From assembly GCA_963850425.1 (NCBI GenBank), contig CAWKLF010000001.1, positions 1 to 64,000 on the forward strand: a stretch of DNA of 64,000 nt, written 5' to 3'. This document shows, in pieces, positions 1 through 9,083 of the stretch. The notes under the pieces were generated by a model. The model was not told the DNA's origin. It searched no databases and saw nothing but the letters and a program-made list of their open reading frames with translations. The position numbers were made by a program, and so were the translations under genes. The number at the start of each line of letters is the position of its first letter. The first letter of the stretch is position 1. The DNA is from Gp1-AA133 sp963850425 (GTDB lineage Bacteria > Acidobacteriota > Terriglobia > Terriglobales > Acidobacteriaceae).

Positions 1-1
1 C

Positions 2-355
2 GGTCGAGACCGGCGCGGAGGTCGGCCACACCGGCGCCGACGACCGCAAGCACATCGAGGAGCTCGCCGGCGGCGGTCGACTCCGCGATCGTCGGCCTCG
101 GCACGTGCGGCTCGTGCACGACGTTCACGATCAAGGACGCGGTCGCGGTCGAGCGAGCACGAGAAGCCGGTGGTCGCGATCGTCACCGAGGAGTTCGCGA
201 TGCACGGGCACAACATGGCCCGCACCTCGGTCACGGCGACCTGCGGGTGCTCGTGCTGCCGTACCCGCTCGAGGCGCGACCCGAGGACGAGCTGCGCGAG
301 ATCGCCGGACGAGTACTACCCGCAGGCGCTCGAGCTGCTCGGGGTGACGGCGTGA
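2..355 (+). pseudogene. UGSC-family protein, 5'-truncated and frameshifted (foreign fragment)
   Basis: Reading across frames gives a continuous UGSC-family C-terminal part: AIVGLGTCGSCTTFTIKDAV, then KPVVAIVTEEF, HNMAR, GDLRVLVLPYPLEARPEDEL and EYYPQALELLGV before a stop at 353-355. The family is named for a U-G-S-C motif in which the first residue is selenocysteine or cysteine; here it is the cysteine form, CGSC, encoded at 106-117. At least four frame changes are needed within about 350 bases, which points to poor sequence quality or decay. The 5' end lies outside the window. The very high G+C and codon use differ from everything after base 850, so the piece probably comes from another organism, perhaps an actinobacterium (inference). 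The function of the family is poorly known. Confidence 0.6.
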
Positions 356-848
356 CGCTCACCAGCGAGCGGGTCGAGGTCCCCGCCGACCCCGCGCGCT
401 TCTACGAGCTGTCGCTCGCGGAGCAGCTGGGGCGACGGCGTCCCGCTGCTCCCGCCGACCGACGACGCGATCGAGGCGCTGCTCGCGGCGCACGCCGTAT
501 CCCGCCGACCACGTCGTCTGCGTGCTCCCGCCGCAGACGGCGTCGCGACGGTCGAGCTCGTCGCGGTCAACGCCGCGATGGCCGGCGTCGAGCCGGCGGC
601 GTTCCCGCTCGTGCTCGCCGCGCTCGAAGCGCTGCTCGAACCCGGAGTGGAACGCGTTCGGGCTCACGACCACCACGTCGAGCGTGTTCCCGATGCTCAT
701 CGTGAACGGGCCGGCCCGCGACGACGCTCGGCATCGACTACCGCGCCGGGCTGCATGGGCGGCGCCGGCGGGCGGGGCTCGATGACGATCGGCGCGCGCG
801 GTCTCGCTGTGCCTGCGCAACATCGGCGGGCAGCGCGCCGGCGAGACC
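352..848 (+). pseudogene. UGSC-associated protein, frameshifted and cut at the contig junction
   Basis: The GTG start at 352-354 overlaps the stop of the preceding UGSC gene (GTGA), as in a coupled gene pair. The pieced-together reading begins VTLTSERVEVPADPARFYEL, then LAEQLG, PLLPPTDDAIEALLAAH, ADGVATVELVAVNAAMAGV, EWNAFGLTTTTSSVFPMLIV, NGPARD, YRAGCMGGAGG and LCLRNIGGQRAGE. It looks like the partner protein often found beside UGSC genes; I recognise the pairing but not a function. Several frame changes are required. The reading stops where acidobacterial sequence begins, around 841-850, so the 3' part is missing. Confidence 0.5.
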
Positions 849-2503
849 GCCAGATTTTTTTCGCCATTGAGTTCATAGATCGCAGGACGTCGGACCATTC
901 CGTCGATGGTCACTGCGGATGTAAGTGGCGGTACAAGGACAGTATCTCCAGCCTCAAGACGTTGCATGCTCGAGCGTACGCCGTGCAACAATAAGTCATA
1001 AACATCCACGTCTTCGATCAATTGCTTGCCGCGGTAGTGTTTAAGGGTACGAAGAGAGCCTCGCGAGGTCGGGCCGCCAGCTTCATGAAGCGCATTCAGC
1101 GGCGTTGAAAGAGAGCTGACATCATACGCGCCCGGACTTTCCACATCTCCCACCACGTAGACTCGAACCGTGCGCAAACGAGACAGGGAGACATCTGCCT
1201 GCACATCGCGGTACTGACTGCGGAGAGCCGCCTGCACCAACTGTTGTACATCGCCCAGGCTCTTACCAGCTACCTGAATGCCGCCAATCTCGGGCAACGC
1301 AACTTTTCCTTCACGATCGACCACCCTACGCAGTCGCTGCGAAATACCGCCCCACAAGTCAATGCTCAAACCATCACCCGGGCCGACAACGTAATCTGGA
1401 CCAGCGGGTACATCCATGGGCAGTTGCTCAAGATTTCCCGAGCCGTTTCGAAACACGTCCATCCCGAACCGCTCGAGAACCGCAGGACGCTGCGAATACT
1501 GTGAATAAAGATCGTAAAGGGAAGGCACGTCCGCATACGGATTCGGACGACGCTTCAGCGCGTGCTGGTCTCGACGAAATTTAGAGGAATCCGGGACCTG
1601 TGACCGGGGCCGCGCCTCCGCCGGCATTTGGGACACCCTCGTTGTATTCTCAAGAGACTCCAGGCTGGCCGCCATGCTTGAGCCGGAGCCCAGCCCTAGC
1701 GGAGAAGATATTCCCGTATCCGTTCCGATTGAATTTTGTGCTGCCATCGGACTGTTACGGGAGCGATCCTCCATACGAGCGCTTAGCAATCCGGAGAGCT
1801 GATCGGGGCTTACCCGCTGCATACCCACTACATCCAGGGGTAAGCCGGTGTAATAGTCGCCAACCTGTGACTGAGCTTGTGCTTGCTCAATCGCACGACG
1901 ACGGTCAGCTGGATTCGGCGTTGTAGGTGCCTGGGGTTGTGACGATGGAGGAACCGCACCCGGGGCCAATGGGCCACCATCCTGGGAACCTTGCCGGGGC
2001 CGAGACCAATATGCATCTTCCTGGCTTTTCCCCGTTTGTTGCAGCTCATCAGCACCTGATCCTTGCAACACTCTTATCTGTTGTTCGCTCTCCAATTCTC
2101 GCCGCGTCGGTTTGACCCTAACGTATCCACGGTCCTCGATCTCTCGCGTAACCATTGCGCGAATATAGTCGTCAGTTGTGATCAGACGAAATAATGCCTC
2201 ATCCGTAAGATCCTGCGGATCCAGCAAGCGGCCCTGCCCATATGCTCTTCGCACCAGCAGTTTTTTGACCTGCAAGAGCAACCCCGGTTCTCCTTGGAGC
2301 AATGGAATAATCTTCTCTGGAGAAAGCGAAACCAATTGCTCCGCTTCCCGCTCAGCTCTGGAGTAGGGCTGGTCAACGGCTCGGCTTTGGCCGGATTGCG
2401 AGGCCATCTGAGCTGTCGCTAGCGGAGAGCACACCAACATACCCACCAGCAATTTTGTCCAGCCCGTCATCAAAATAAGATGGATTTCAGATTTGTTCTT
2501 CAT
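848..2503 (-). CDS. Polysaccharide export outer-membrane protein (Wza-like, SLBB), C-terminus lost
   Basis: Exopolysaccharide exporter lining the outer-membrane exit pore. From the ATG at 2503 a signal peptide (LLVGMLVCSPLATAQ) leads into a long Gln/Pro/Ser-rich region, then a poly-export domain near residues 365-450 (DYVVGPGDGLSIDLWGG, VALPEIGGIQVAGKSL), an SLBB domain (VYVVGDVESPGAYDV) and the start of a second SLBB (VTIDGMVRRPAIYELNGEKN). The native reading ends at about residue 552, where the foreign high-G+C sequence begins, so the gene is cut inside the second SLBB by the contig junction rather than by a stop codon. A TTG at 2561-2563 is an alternative start but would add a poor leader before the signal peptide. 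It lies just downstream of the UpxY-type antiterminator gene, so the two are probably one transcription unit at the head of an exopolysaccharide cluster whose remainder is absent. Confidence 0.85.
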
Positions 2504-2572
2504 AGCGCGACACGTGTTGCGAACCAACCTCGACGCGATGAGCAGAGTACGAGTTGCTTGCAAAAGCGCAGC

Positions 2573-3136
2573 TCATCTGTAGATGGGATCGATATCGGAT
2601 TCCGAAACCTCGATTGCGATTGATCGTCGGATCAGCGAGATGGAAAGCACCACCCGCAGTTTGTCTTTCCGGCGCACAACAAAACCTTCGACTCCGCTAA
2701 ATGGGCCATCCACGATTCGCACGCGTCGACCTTCAGCTACGTAGGGATGCGACTCCACCCGCCCTTTGTTCGTCAAGCCATTGCGCAAACCTTCAATCTC
2801 GCTTTCCCCCAAGGGCGCTGGTGCCCCACCAAAACTCACGAAGCTCACCACGCCTGGTAACTGCAATACGCGCAAACGATCCTTCAGGTCCATTCGGACG
2901 AAAACATAGCCGGGAAACAGCGCGAGCTGCAGTTCTTTTCGACGATCCTTCCAGCGACGCACTGTCCGGTACAGCGGCAAGAAACTTTCAACCTGGCGCT
3001 CATTCAGCTGTTGTGCAACGAGCTTCTCATGACGGGCACACGTGTACGCCGCGTACCAGCGGTTCTCACCGCGAGTTGGAACCGGTGGGATACGAGAAAT
3101 GCTCTGCACGCTTATCGTATTCTCTATCTCAATCAC
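2573..3136 (-). CDS. UpxY/RfaH-type transcription antiterminator (NusG paralogue)
   Basis: A specialised NusG paralogue that rides with RNA polymerase and lets it read through a long polysaccharide operon. The 187-residue protein has an NGN domain at about residues 25-125 (WYAAYTCARHEKLVAQQL, LFPGYVFVRMDL) and a KOW-type segment at about 135-170 (RVRIVDGPFSGVEGFVVRRK). The GTG start is preceded by GAGGGGG about 7 bases upstream. Its position directly before the Wza-like exporter is the usual place for UpxY or LoaP-type factors, which act on their own operon. It is not the housekeeping NusG, which normally sits beside secE and the ribosomal L11 genes. Assignment to a particular subfamily is an inference from context. 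Confidence 0.85.
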   Translation of the reverse strand: MIEIENTISVQSISRIPPVPTRGENRWYAAYTCARHEKLVAQQLNERQVESFLPLYRTVRRWKDRRKELQLALFPGYVFVRMDLKDRLRVLQLPGVVSFVSFGGAPAPLGESEIEGLRNGLTNKGRVESHPYVAEGRRVRIVDGPFSGVEGFVVRRKDKLRVVLSISLIRRSIAIEVSESDIDPIYR

Positions 3137-3253
3137 AGCTTCGCCCCCTCACTTACAGGTTCGCGTGAGATAACCTCGTGCAAACATTCATGATCGACCC
3201 CAACTCAACGGGTCGGCGTCAAACGGCGGCGCTTGTAAGAAACCGGTCCAAGC

Positions 3254-3637
3254 TCAGCACGTCCGAACTTGAATCTCCGCAAACTCCGGATGCCTCAAGG
3301 AATTCAGCAATCCTTGCTCAGAGTTCTCCACCTGCTTAGCGCGAATGTCCACGAATGCTGAATACAAGATGCTGCTGTCCTCCTGCGGAGCCACAGCCAG
3401 GACCTTCATCCCGGGATACCGACCTAGCAGGAACCCGCATAGTTCGGGACGTCCCGCCGTTTGATCGAGCGCTATGATCAGAAAATCGGGACGCGTGGTA
3501 TCGACCAATTCGGCAATCTCCGACTCGTTCTGCGTTTCGCCGACGACTTCGATGTCTGGTTGGTCCGCAATCGTAGCAAGAACTAGCTCTCGCATCAGCC
3601 GCGGGCGGTTAGCGACAAGCACTCTGATTTTTCGCAC
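3254..3637 (-). CDS. Receiver-like protein lacking the phospho-acceptor Asp
   Basis: A 127-residue CheY-like fold (MRKIRVLVANRPRLMRELVL, DIEVVGETQNESEIAELV, PDFLIIALDQ, YPGMKVLAVAPQ). The acidic pair that normally follows beta-1 is replaced by AN, and the beta-3 phospho-acceptor position in DFLIIAL is Ala rather than Asp; the conserved Lys-Pro after beta-5 is also missing. It is therefore probably a pseudo-receiver acting by protein contact rather than phosphorylation (inference). The GTG start has GGGAG about 8 bases upstream. No output domain follows. It lies between the UpxY gene and a NarL-type regulator, all on the same strand, suggesting a role in the exopolysaccharide locus. Confidence 0.6.
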   Translation of the reverse strand: MRKIRVLVANRPRLMRELVLATIADQPDIEVVGETQNESEIAELVDTTRPDFLIIALDQTAGRPELCGFLLGRYPGMKVLAVAPQEDSSILYSAFVDIRAKQVENSEQGLLNSLRHPEFAEIQVRTC

Positions 3638-3831
3638 GGCCGATCTCCCGGCGCACAGGATAGCGCACAGGGTAATCCTCAGGATCGCCGCTCAAAAGGT
3701 TCAATTTGTGGCCTGTGGCGGTATTCGGAAGTACCACGACCGACAAGGGTGGGAACTGCAAATGAAGTACCCAACCAGGGCCATGCGAGTACCAGAAAGT
3801 ACCAAGTTGCCCTACTGGGGGTCCGCCAAGA

Positions 3832-4524
3832 TCACGCAACGATCCCTTCGACACGGCACATTTCTACCGCACCCAATCGATCGCTGGCTCCCAGTTTTCG
3901 CAGCATGCGATGAACGTGGTTTTTCACGGTTTGCTCGGAAAGATTCAACTGGTTTGCGATCTCCTTGTTGCTCAACCCCTGACTGATCATCTGCACCAAT
4001 TGTTGCTCCCGGCGGGTCAAGCCGAAATGAGATTTTCCTCGATACAATCCAAACTGCGAGCTTGGACTGGCTACTTCCTCGAACAAAGCGGCACAAAATT
4101 TCGGCGGACAGACTGCTCCATCATAAGCGACGCTTCGTACTGCAGCCGCGACTTCGTTGGCCGAGGCCTCTTTTAGAACGTACCCGCAGACTCCGGCGCG
4201 TACGCAGCGTAGGAACATTTCCTTGTCACTGTCCATGCCCACCATGAGCACTTTGATCTCTGGGACAATGCTGCGAATCGAGATGACGACGTCCAGACCG
4301 ATCCGAGCAAAGACACTCGAGTCCAGAGCCAGTAACTGAGGGCTTAGGTCCCTGATATGCTCAGCAACGTTGGAATCGTAGGCAACCGCGGCAACCACTC
4401 GGATGTCGCTTTTGTTTTCGAGAACTCTTGCCAAAGCTTCACGCAACAACCGATTTTCAGCCAAAAGAAAGACATCGATACCAGTTAACTTCTCAACGGC
4501 ACAAGCCAACTTCTCAGCGCACAC
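3832..4524 (-). CDS. NarL/FixJ-type response regulator
   Basis: Two-component response regulator of 230 residues. The receiver occupies roughly residues 15-135 (GIDVFLLAENRLLREAL, PQLLALDSSV with the probable phospho-acceptor Asp, KVLMVGMDSDKEM, CGYVLKEAS). The C-terminal LuxR helix-turn-helix spans about 165-225 (LTRREQQLVQMISQGLSN, LNLSEQTVKNHVHRML). The usual acidic pair after beta-1 is weak (LAEN), so phosphorylation chemistry may be atypical. The GTG start is supported by CGGAGG about 7 bases upstream. There is no cognate histidine kinase next to it. Proximity to the antiterminator and exporter suggests control of exopolysaccharide production, but this is not proven by the sequence. Confidence 0.85.
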   Translation of the reverse strand: MCAEKLACAVEKLTGIDVFLLAENRLLREALARVLENKSDIRVVAAVAYDSNVAEHIRDLSPQLLALDSSVFARIGLDVVISIRSIVPEIKVLMVGMDSDKEMFLRCVRAGVCGYVLKEASANEVAAAVRSVAYDGAVCPPKFCAALFEEVASPSSQFGLYRGKSHFGLTRREQQLVQMISQGLSNKEIANQLNLSEQTVKNHVHRMLRKLGASDRLGAVEMCRVEGIVA

Positions 4525-4839
4525 AACCAGCCTCCGGAATGAAGAAGCAGCGCGGTCTTGGTTTATACTCGTCAGTAAAGGACGTAGTACTATCTCATTT
4601 CTAATCTCTTAAAACAACAAGGGGTAGTGGAGGTTTCATAGCAAGGCCATCCAACGCCCTAGCGGGCGCCTTTGTTTCTACTGGGTTAAGGAACAGCTGT
4701 ATCGTTTTTGGAACATTTGGAGCCTCGGTGCCTATTTCTCACCGACAAGGACTTGATCCGATAGCTCTTTCTCGTACCTAAGTCGGTTCCGTACCGCTCT
4801 ATCCGTGTGTCGCACTCGATGGGCGTTGCTTTCCAGTGA
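4525..4839. other. Intergenic region without a recognised gene
   Basis: This 315-base gap separates the NarL-type regulator from the end of the trehalose synthase gene; both are on the minus strand, so it must hold the regulator's promoter. A weak CGCCC/GGGCG hairpin lies near 4659-4673. I see no coding sequence with a ribosome-binding site. Confidence 0.4.
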
Positions 4840-6189
4840 CTAGGAACCCAAACCAGACAGAATTCGGAACAATAGCACCCATCGCCGCGCGTTGGTTGTC
4901 ATCAGAAAGTTCTCCCGCACGTGCTCACGTCCGTTTTTTCCTAGTTGAATACCGAATTCCGGATGCGTGAGAAGGTACCGGATCTGATAGGCGCATCCTT
5001 CTACAGAATGAACCAGCATACCGGTATGCTTATCAATTACCTGCGTTGGAATACCGCCAACCGCGCCTGCAATCGTCGGCTTCGACTTCCACAACGCTTC
5101 TGTAACCGTGAGCCCAAACCCCTCCTTCAATGACTTCTGAACAACGATGGTAGAGGCGCGCTGCAGAGCGTTGATCTCCAATGCGGACCATGGCGGCAGT
5201 TCGAGGATGATAATATCAGGATCCTCTGCCGCGGCTTCCTGCACCTCTTTCAAAACAATCGCGCCTTCAGGATCGTCAGAGGCCCCACCGCCGGCTAGAA
5301 CCAGTTGGAAGTCCACATACTTCTTGGCCATCTTATATGCCCGGAGGACGCCCAGCGGATCTTTTAGACGATCAAAACGAGAGATCTGAGTGACAATGGG
5401 ACGAGACCTATCGACTCCGAAGTTATCGCAGACCTCTTGAATGTAACTGTCTTCAAGCTCTTTGTTTTTTTCAGAAAGAGGATCGATGCAAGGGTAGAAA
5501 AGGGCTTGTGGAATTCCCAACTGGCGCGCAAATGCCGGCGAGGAAAACACCGCAGCATCGTATTGTTCCACCATCGGCTGAAGGAACTTCCACACCTCTT
5601 CATTCGGATGCGATAGGTCGATATGACAGCGCCAGACCCATTTCGAGGGCGATCCAGCTTTGGACGCAACCAAGCCCGCTGGCTGGGGATCGTGGATGAC
5701 CACGAAGTCTTCTTCGAAATTCATGCGCCGGCGATTCTGTTCCGTGTGCAGCATGAAGACGTCACGAGCCTGTTGCGTCAGCGTAAATGGGCTCCCGTGC
5801 AGGGCATTGTGAAAACCCTTGGTGACGTCGAAAAAGTCATTGCCCCCAGTGATAACCTCCCAGCCTGTTTTCACCTCCAGCTCATCCAGCAGAGGGACCA
5901 GGCGGTTCAACATTTCCGCCACTCCTCCGCCCACGGCCGTCGAGTTCACCATCTTCACCCGCTTTCCCTGGAGAGGTTTAGCGACGAAGCGGAGTTCATC
6001 GAGTTGCGATTTCCCGATGATTGGTTCATAGTCCGCAAGCTTTGGGGCGGGAGGGGCCGGCGGAGGAGTGTCGGATATTCGAGGTTTGCGCCGCTCGCGA
6101 ATGGGGGCCTGTACCGGCTGAGTGGAAGCTTCGCGAGCGGGCTCGGATCCTTGTGCCGGTCCAGCAGCCATAGGAGTCGGGTCAATCAT
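4840..6189 (-). CDS. treT: Trehalose synthase of the TreT type (GT4 glycosyltransferase)
   Basis: GT-B glycosyltransferase of 449 residues expected to join a nucleotide-activated glucose to glucose, giving trehalose in one step. A Pro-rich N-terminal tail of about 50 residues precedes the conserved core: GKRVKMVNSTAVGGGVAEML (acceptor-side loop), GWEVITGGNDFFDVTKGFHN, DFVVIHDPQPAGL, WRCHIDLSHPN, ALFYPCIDPLSEKN, TQISRFDRLKDPLGVLRAY, and the donor-binding EGFGLTVTEALWKSKPTIA. The ATG at 6189 has AAAGGAAG about 5 bases upstream. The DUF5752 gene ends only 19 bases before it, so they are probably co-transcribed. Divergent from treZ-treY, it gives the cell a second trehalose route. Donor preference (ADP- or UDP-glucose) cannot be read from the sequence. 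Confidence 0.85.
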   Translation of the reverse strand: MIDPTPMAAGPAQGSEPAREASTQPVQAPIRERRKPRISDTPPPAPPAPKLADYEPIIGKSQLDELRFVAKPLQGKRVKMVNSTAVGGGVAEMLNRLVPLLDELEVKTGWEVITGGNDFFDVTKGFHNALHGSPFTLTQQARDVFMLHTEQNRRRMNFEEDFVVIHDPQPAGLVASKAGSPSKWVWRCHIDLSHPNEEVWKFLQPMVEQYDAAVFSSPAFARQLGIPQALFYPCIDPLSEKNKELEDSYIQEVCDNFGVDRSRPIVTQISRFDRLKDPLGVLRAYKMAKKYVDFQLVLAGGGASDDPEGAIVLKEVQEAAAEDPDIIILELPPWSALEINALQRASTIVVQKSLKEGFGLTVTEALWKSKPTIAGAVGGIPTQVIDKHTGMLVHSVEGCAYQIRYLLTHPEFGIQLGKNGREHVRENFLMTTNARRWVLLFRILSGLGS

Positions 6190-6208
6190 TTGTCTTCCTT
6201 TCCTTCTG

Positions 6209-6877
6209 TTACTGAACCGCGCTCTGCAAGATCTGTATGATTTTCCGTCTCACGCCTTCCAGCGTGGACGTGTAGATATCAACCTGGTCCAGCATATCTG
6301 CTTCGCGGGTGACGCCCAGGTCCCTTTTGAGCCAAATCGAGAAATCGTTGGATTCAAGCTTGCGGCGCAAACGCGCTTCAATAAAGTGATAGTGAATGGA
6401 ATGCAGACTGACTTGCCGAAGGCCCTCAATGAACTCGACCAGGGTCGAGGCGGTTCGTTGCGCCGGCAGAACGATCGTCTTGGACGAGCAAAAATAAAAG
6501 GGCGCTCCCGCCTCGCGCTCCAAAGCTTTGGGGTTCGCGTGCCCGTATTGGTCCACCATTTCCGTGATACGCGAGCGTAGCGTTTCGAGCGAAGTGAACT
6601 CCCGGACATCCAGACTTGCCAACGTCTCCCCTAAGCCGACCTCTCCCAGCTCCACGTACGCCCAGTGGGCAAAATCGTTCGAAAATCCTTCCTTGATGAA
6701 ATGGTGCTCTTCCAACGTCCGGAACGTGTGTTGAAAAATTGATTCTTCCGGGCAGCTTCGAAGGGCCGTGGAGAGCTCTCCAATATTGCATGCACGTTCC
6801 CTCTCAATGAAGATGAGGTGCGCTGCTGACTTGAATTCAAAGGGAGTTACAGCTCGACGGAGAGTTTCGTTCGTCAT
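6209..6877 (-). CDS. DUF5752 family protein, trehalose-locus partner
   Basis: A 222-residue soluble protein of unknown activity that I recognise as DUF5752-like. It starts MTNETLRRAVTPFEFKSAAH and contains IGELSTALRSCPEESIFQHT, FSNDFAHWAYVELGEVGLGE and SIHYHFIEARLRRKL. The many conserved His and Glu residues (IFQHTFRTLEEHHF) could suggest a metal site, but this is speculation. The ATG at 6877 is preferred over a longer reading because the protein family begins here. The gene is first in a two-gene unit with treT, with a 19-base gap. Such proteins tend to occur beside TreT-like glycosyltransferases, so a role in trehalose synthesis or its control is likely. Confidence 0.7.
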   Translation of the reverse strand: MTNETLRRAVTPFEFKSAAHLIFIERERACNIGELSTALRSCPEESIFQHTFRTLEEHHFIKEGFSNDFAHWAYVELGEVGLGETLASLDVREFTSLETLRSRITEMVDQYGHANPKALEREAGAPFYFCSSKTIVLPAQRTASTLVEFIEGLRQVSLHSIHYHFIEARLRRKLESNDFSIWLKRDLGVTREADMLDQVDIYTSTLEGVRRKIIQILQSAVQ

Positions 6878-7134
6878 ATGGGTGATTGCCTTGCTCGCGT
6901 GCTGTCTGGGGTAAACGGATTGGATGCAGACTCTTGCTTGAACAGTTTTAGTACATTCTTGTCCGCCATACTCTACAGTTTTAACTGGATGCCGAATGCC
7001 CGCCGGCTTCAATCTCATGGAGGGCATCGCAAAAATTTAAACTTCGGTTGATCCAGCGCGTTGGATCGACTTTTGTGCTTTCCACGAATCCGTCTCCCCA
7101 GCAACGGTTTTACACCAAGGAGCCCTGCAACGCA

Positions 7135-9063
7135 GTGACCGCCATTATCTTGACCGCTGACGCGAAGCGAGGCCGTATCCCGGAGTCAAAGCCGTTGCTC
7201 ACATCTAAACTTGGCGCTACTTGGAACAATGGCGACTGTGAATTTTCCGTGTGGGCGCCACAAGCTCATGGCGTCGAAGTGCGCCTTCGCGATACCGATC
7301 GAACAATAGAGCTTGAGTCTGGCAGCCGCGGATACTATCGCTCTCTGGTCGCAGATGTCGAACCGCATGCGCGGTATGTTTTCAGGTTAAACCGGACCAC
7401 GGAGCGGGCGGATCCAGCTTCGCGTTATCAACCACAGGGGGTTTTCGGACCATCGCAGGTCGTGGATCCGTCCAGCTTCGTGTGGCAGGATCAACAGTGG
7501 CGCGGACTCCAACTGAAGGATTATGTTCTCTACGAAGTTCACGTCGGTACCTACACTGCCTCGGGCACGTTCGATGAACTCTGCGAAAGCATTCGTGATC
7601 TGAAGTCGCTAGGCGTGACCATGATCGAGCTAATGCCCGTAGCGCAATTCCCTGGCGCACGAAATTGGGGCTACGACGGCGTCTTCCCTTTCGCAGTCCA
7701 CAACAGCTATGGCGGTCCTGAGGGATTGCAGCGCTTCGTCAATGCCTGCCATTGCGAAGGGATCGGGGTCGTGGTGGACGTTGTTTACAACCACCTCGGC
7801 CCGGAGGGCAACTTCCTTGGCGACTTCGGACCGTATTTCACCGACCGTTACAAGACGCCGTGGGGACAGGCTATCAATTTTGATGGTCCTCAAAGTGATG
7901 CAGTCGTTCGCTTCTTCATAGAAAATGCTCTCTACTGGCTTGAGAGTTTTCATATTGACGCTCTGCGTCTGGACGCGATTCATGGCATCTTTGACCACAA
8001 TGCACGACCGTTCCTGTCCTTGCTGAGTAGTGCGGTCGCGGAACTCGCCCAGCGGTCTGACAGAAACTTGTACCTGATTGCCGAGTCTGATCTTAACGAT
8101 CCGAGCTTCTTGAAGGAGCGGAAGGCCGGAGGTAATGGGTTGCACGCGCAGTGGAATGACGATTTCCATCATTCCCTGCACGCGCTGCAGACTGCCGAGC
8201 AAACGGGCTACTATCGCGACTTCGGATCTATTGCTGATCTTAAGACCGCCCTTCAATATGGCTATGTCTATTCGGGACAATATTCGGCATTCCGACAAAG
8301 AAGGCACGGGGCGCCTGCAACCGGCATCCGCGCCTCGCAGTTCGTCGTGTTCTCCCAAAATCACGACCAGGTGGGAAACCGGGGCTTGGGTGAACGCAGC
8401 AGCAGCCTGATCAGTTTCGAGGCCCAGAAATTGTCCGCAGCCGTTGTTTTGCTTTCTCCCAATATCCCCCTGCTGTTTATGGGGGAAGAATATGGAGAAC
8501 TGGCTCCCTTCCTTTACTTCACTGACCACTCAGATGCAGGGTTGGGCCGGGCAGTTCGCGAGGGACGACAGGCAGAATTCTCGAGCTTCCATGTACACGG
8601 AACCGTGCCCGACCCGCAGAGCCCCTCGACCTTCCTGCAGTCCAAACTAAACCATAGCCTTCGCGAACAGGGACAGCACAAGGTTCTTCGAAGCTTGTAT
8701 CAAGAGCTTTTGCAATTGCGCAAAACACATTCCTCGTTCGGTGATCTGGATGCTGCTGTTATCGAGGTATCGGCATCTCATGATTGCCTGACAATGAGTC
8801 GCTTATACGGCAACAGCCAGCTGCTAATGATTTTTAATTTTGGGGATGGAGTGGCCAGCTACGATGCTCCCGCTTCTTCCCAAGGGTGGCGCAAGCTTCT
8901 AGATTCCGCAGAAACGAAGTGGATGGGCCCAGGTAGCAGAATTCCGCAGAATATTTCTACCGCCTCGGCGTCTCCACTAGCGATTGAGCCAAAGAGTTTT
9001 TGCATTCTCGAAAGTTGCGGCCCAGTTCCCAGCGCTTCTTCGTCACCGAAAAACGCCGGTTAA
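7135..9063 (+). CDS. treZ: Malto-oligosyltrehalose trehalohydrolase
   Basis: GH13 enzyme that releases trehalose from the maltooligosyl-trehalose made by TreY. An N-terminal CBM48-like beta-domain (FSVWAPQAHGVEVRLRD) precedes the barrel. Visible signatures are YEVHVGTYTASGTFDEL, NWGYDGVFPFAVHNSYGG, VVVDVVYNHLGPEGN, IDALRLDAIHGIFD (nucleophile Asp), LYLIAESDLNDP (acid Glu) and FSQNHDQVGNRG (third acidic residue). The GTG at 7135, 12 bases after AAGGAG, was chosen; an in-frame TTG at 7048 has no ribosome-binding site, so the start is uncertain. At about 640 residues it is slightly longer than usual because of a short C-terminal tail. treY follows after 20 bases. Confidence 0.9.
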   Translation: MTAIILTADAKRGRIPESKPLLTSKLGATWNNGDCEFSVWAPQAHGVEVRLRDTDRTIELESGSRGYYRSLVADVEPHARYVFRLNRTTERADPASRYQPQGVFGPSQVVDPSSFVWQDQQWRGLQLKDYVLYEVHVGTYTASGTFDELCESIRDLKSLGVTMIELMPVAQFPGARNWGYDGVFPFAVHNSYGGPEGLQRFVNACHCEGIGVVVDVVYNHLGPEGNFLGDFGPYFTDRYKTPWGQAINFDGPQSDAVVRFFIENALYWLESFHIDALRLDAIHGIFDHNARPFLSLLSSAVAELAQRSDRNLYLIAESDLNDPSFLKERKAGGNGLHAQWNDDFHHSLHALQTAEQTGYYRDFGSIADLKTALQYGYVYSGQYSAFRQRRHGAPATGIRASQFVVFSQNHDQVGNRGLGERSSSLISFEAQKLSAAVVLLSPNIPLLFMGEEYGELAPFLYFTDHSDAGLGRAVREGRQAEFSSFHVHGTVPDPQSPSTFLQSKLNHSLREQGQHKVLRSLYQELLQLRKTHSSFGDLDAAVIEVSASHDCLTMSRLYGNSQLLMIFNFGDGVASYDAPASSQGWRKLLDSAETKWMGPGSRIPQNISTASASPLAIEPKSFCILESCGPVPSASSSPKNAG

Positions 9064-9083
9064 GCCGCAGGTCGGATCTACCC

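Noticed and set aside
7630..8529. A 299-codon frame antisense to treZ
   Set aside because: Only a shadow of the treZ codon pattern; no domain signal.
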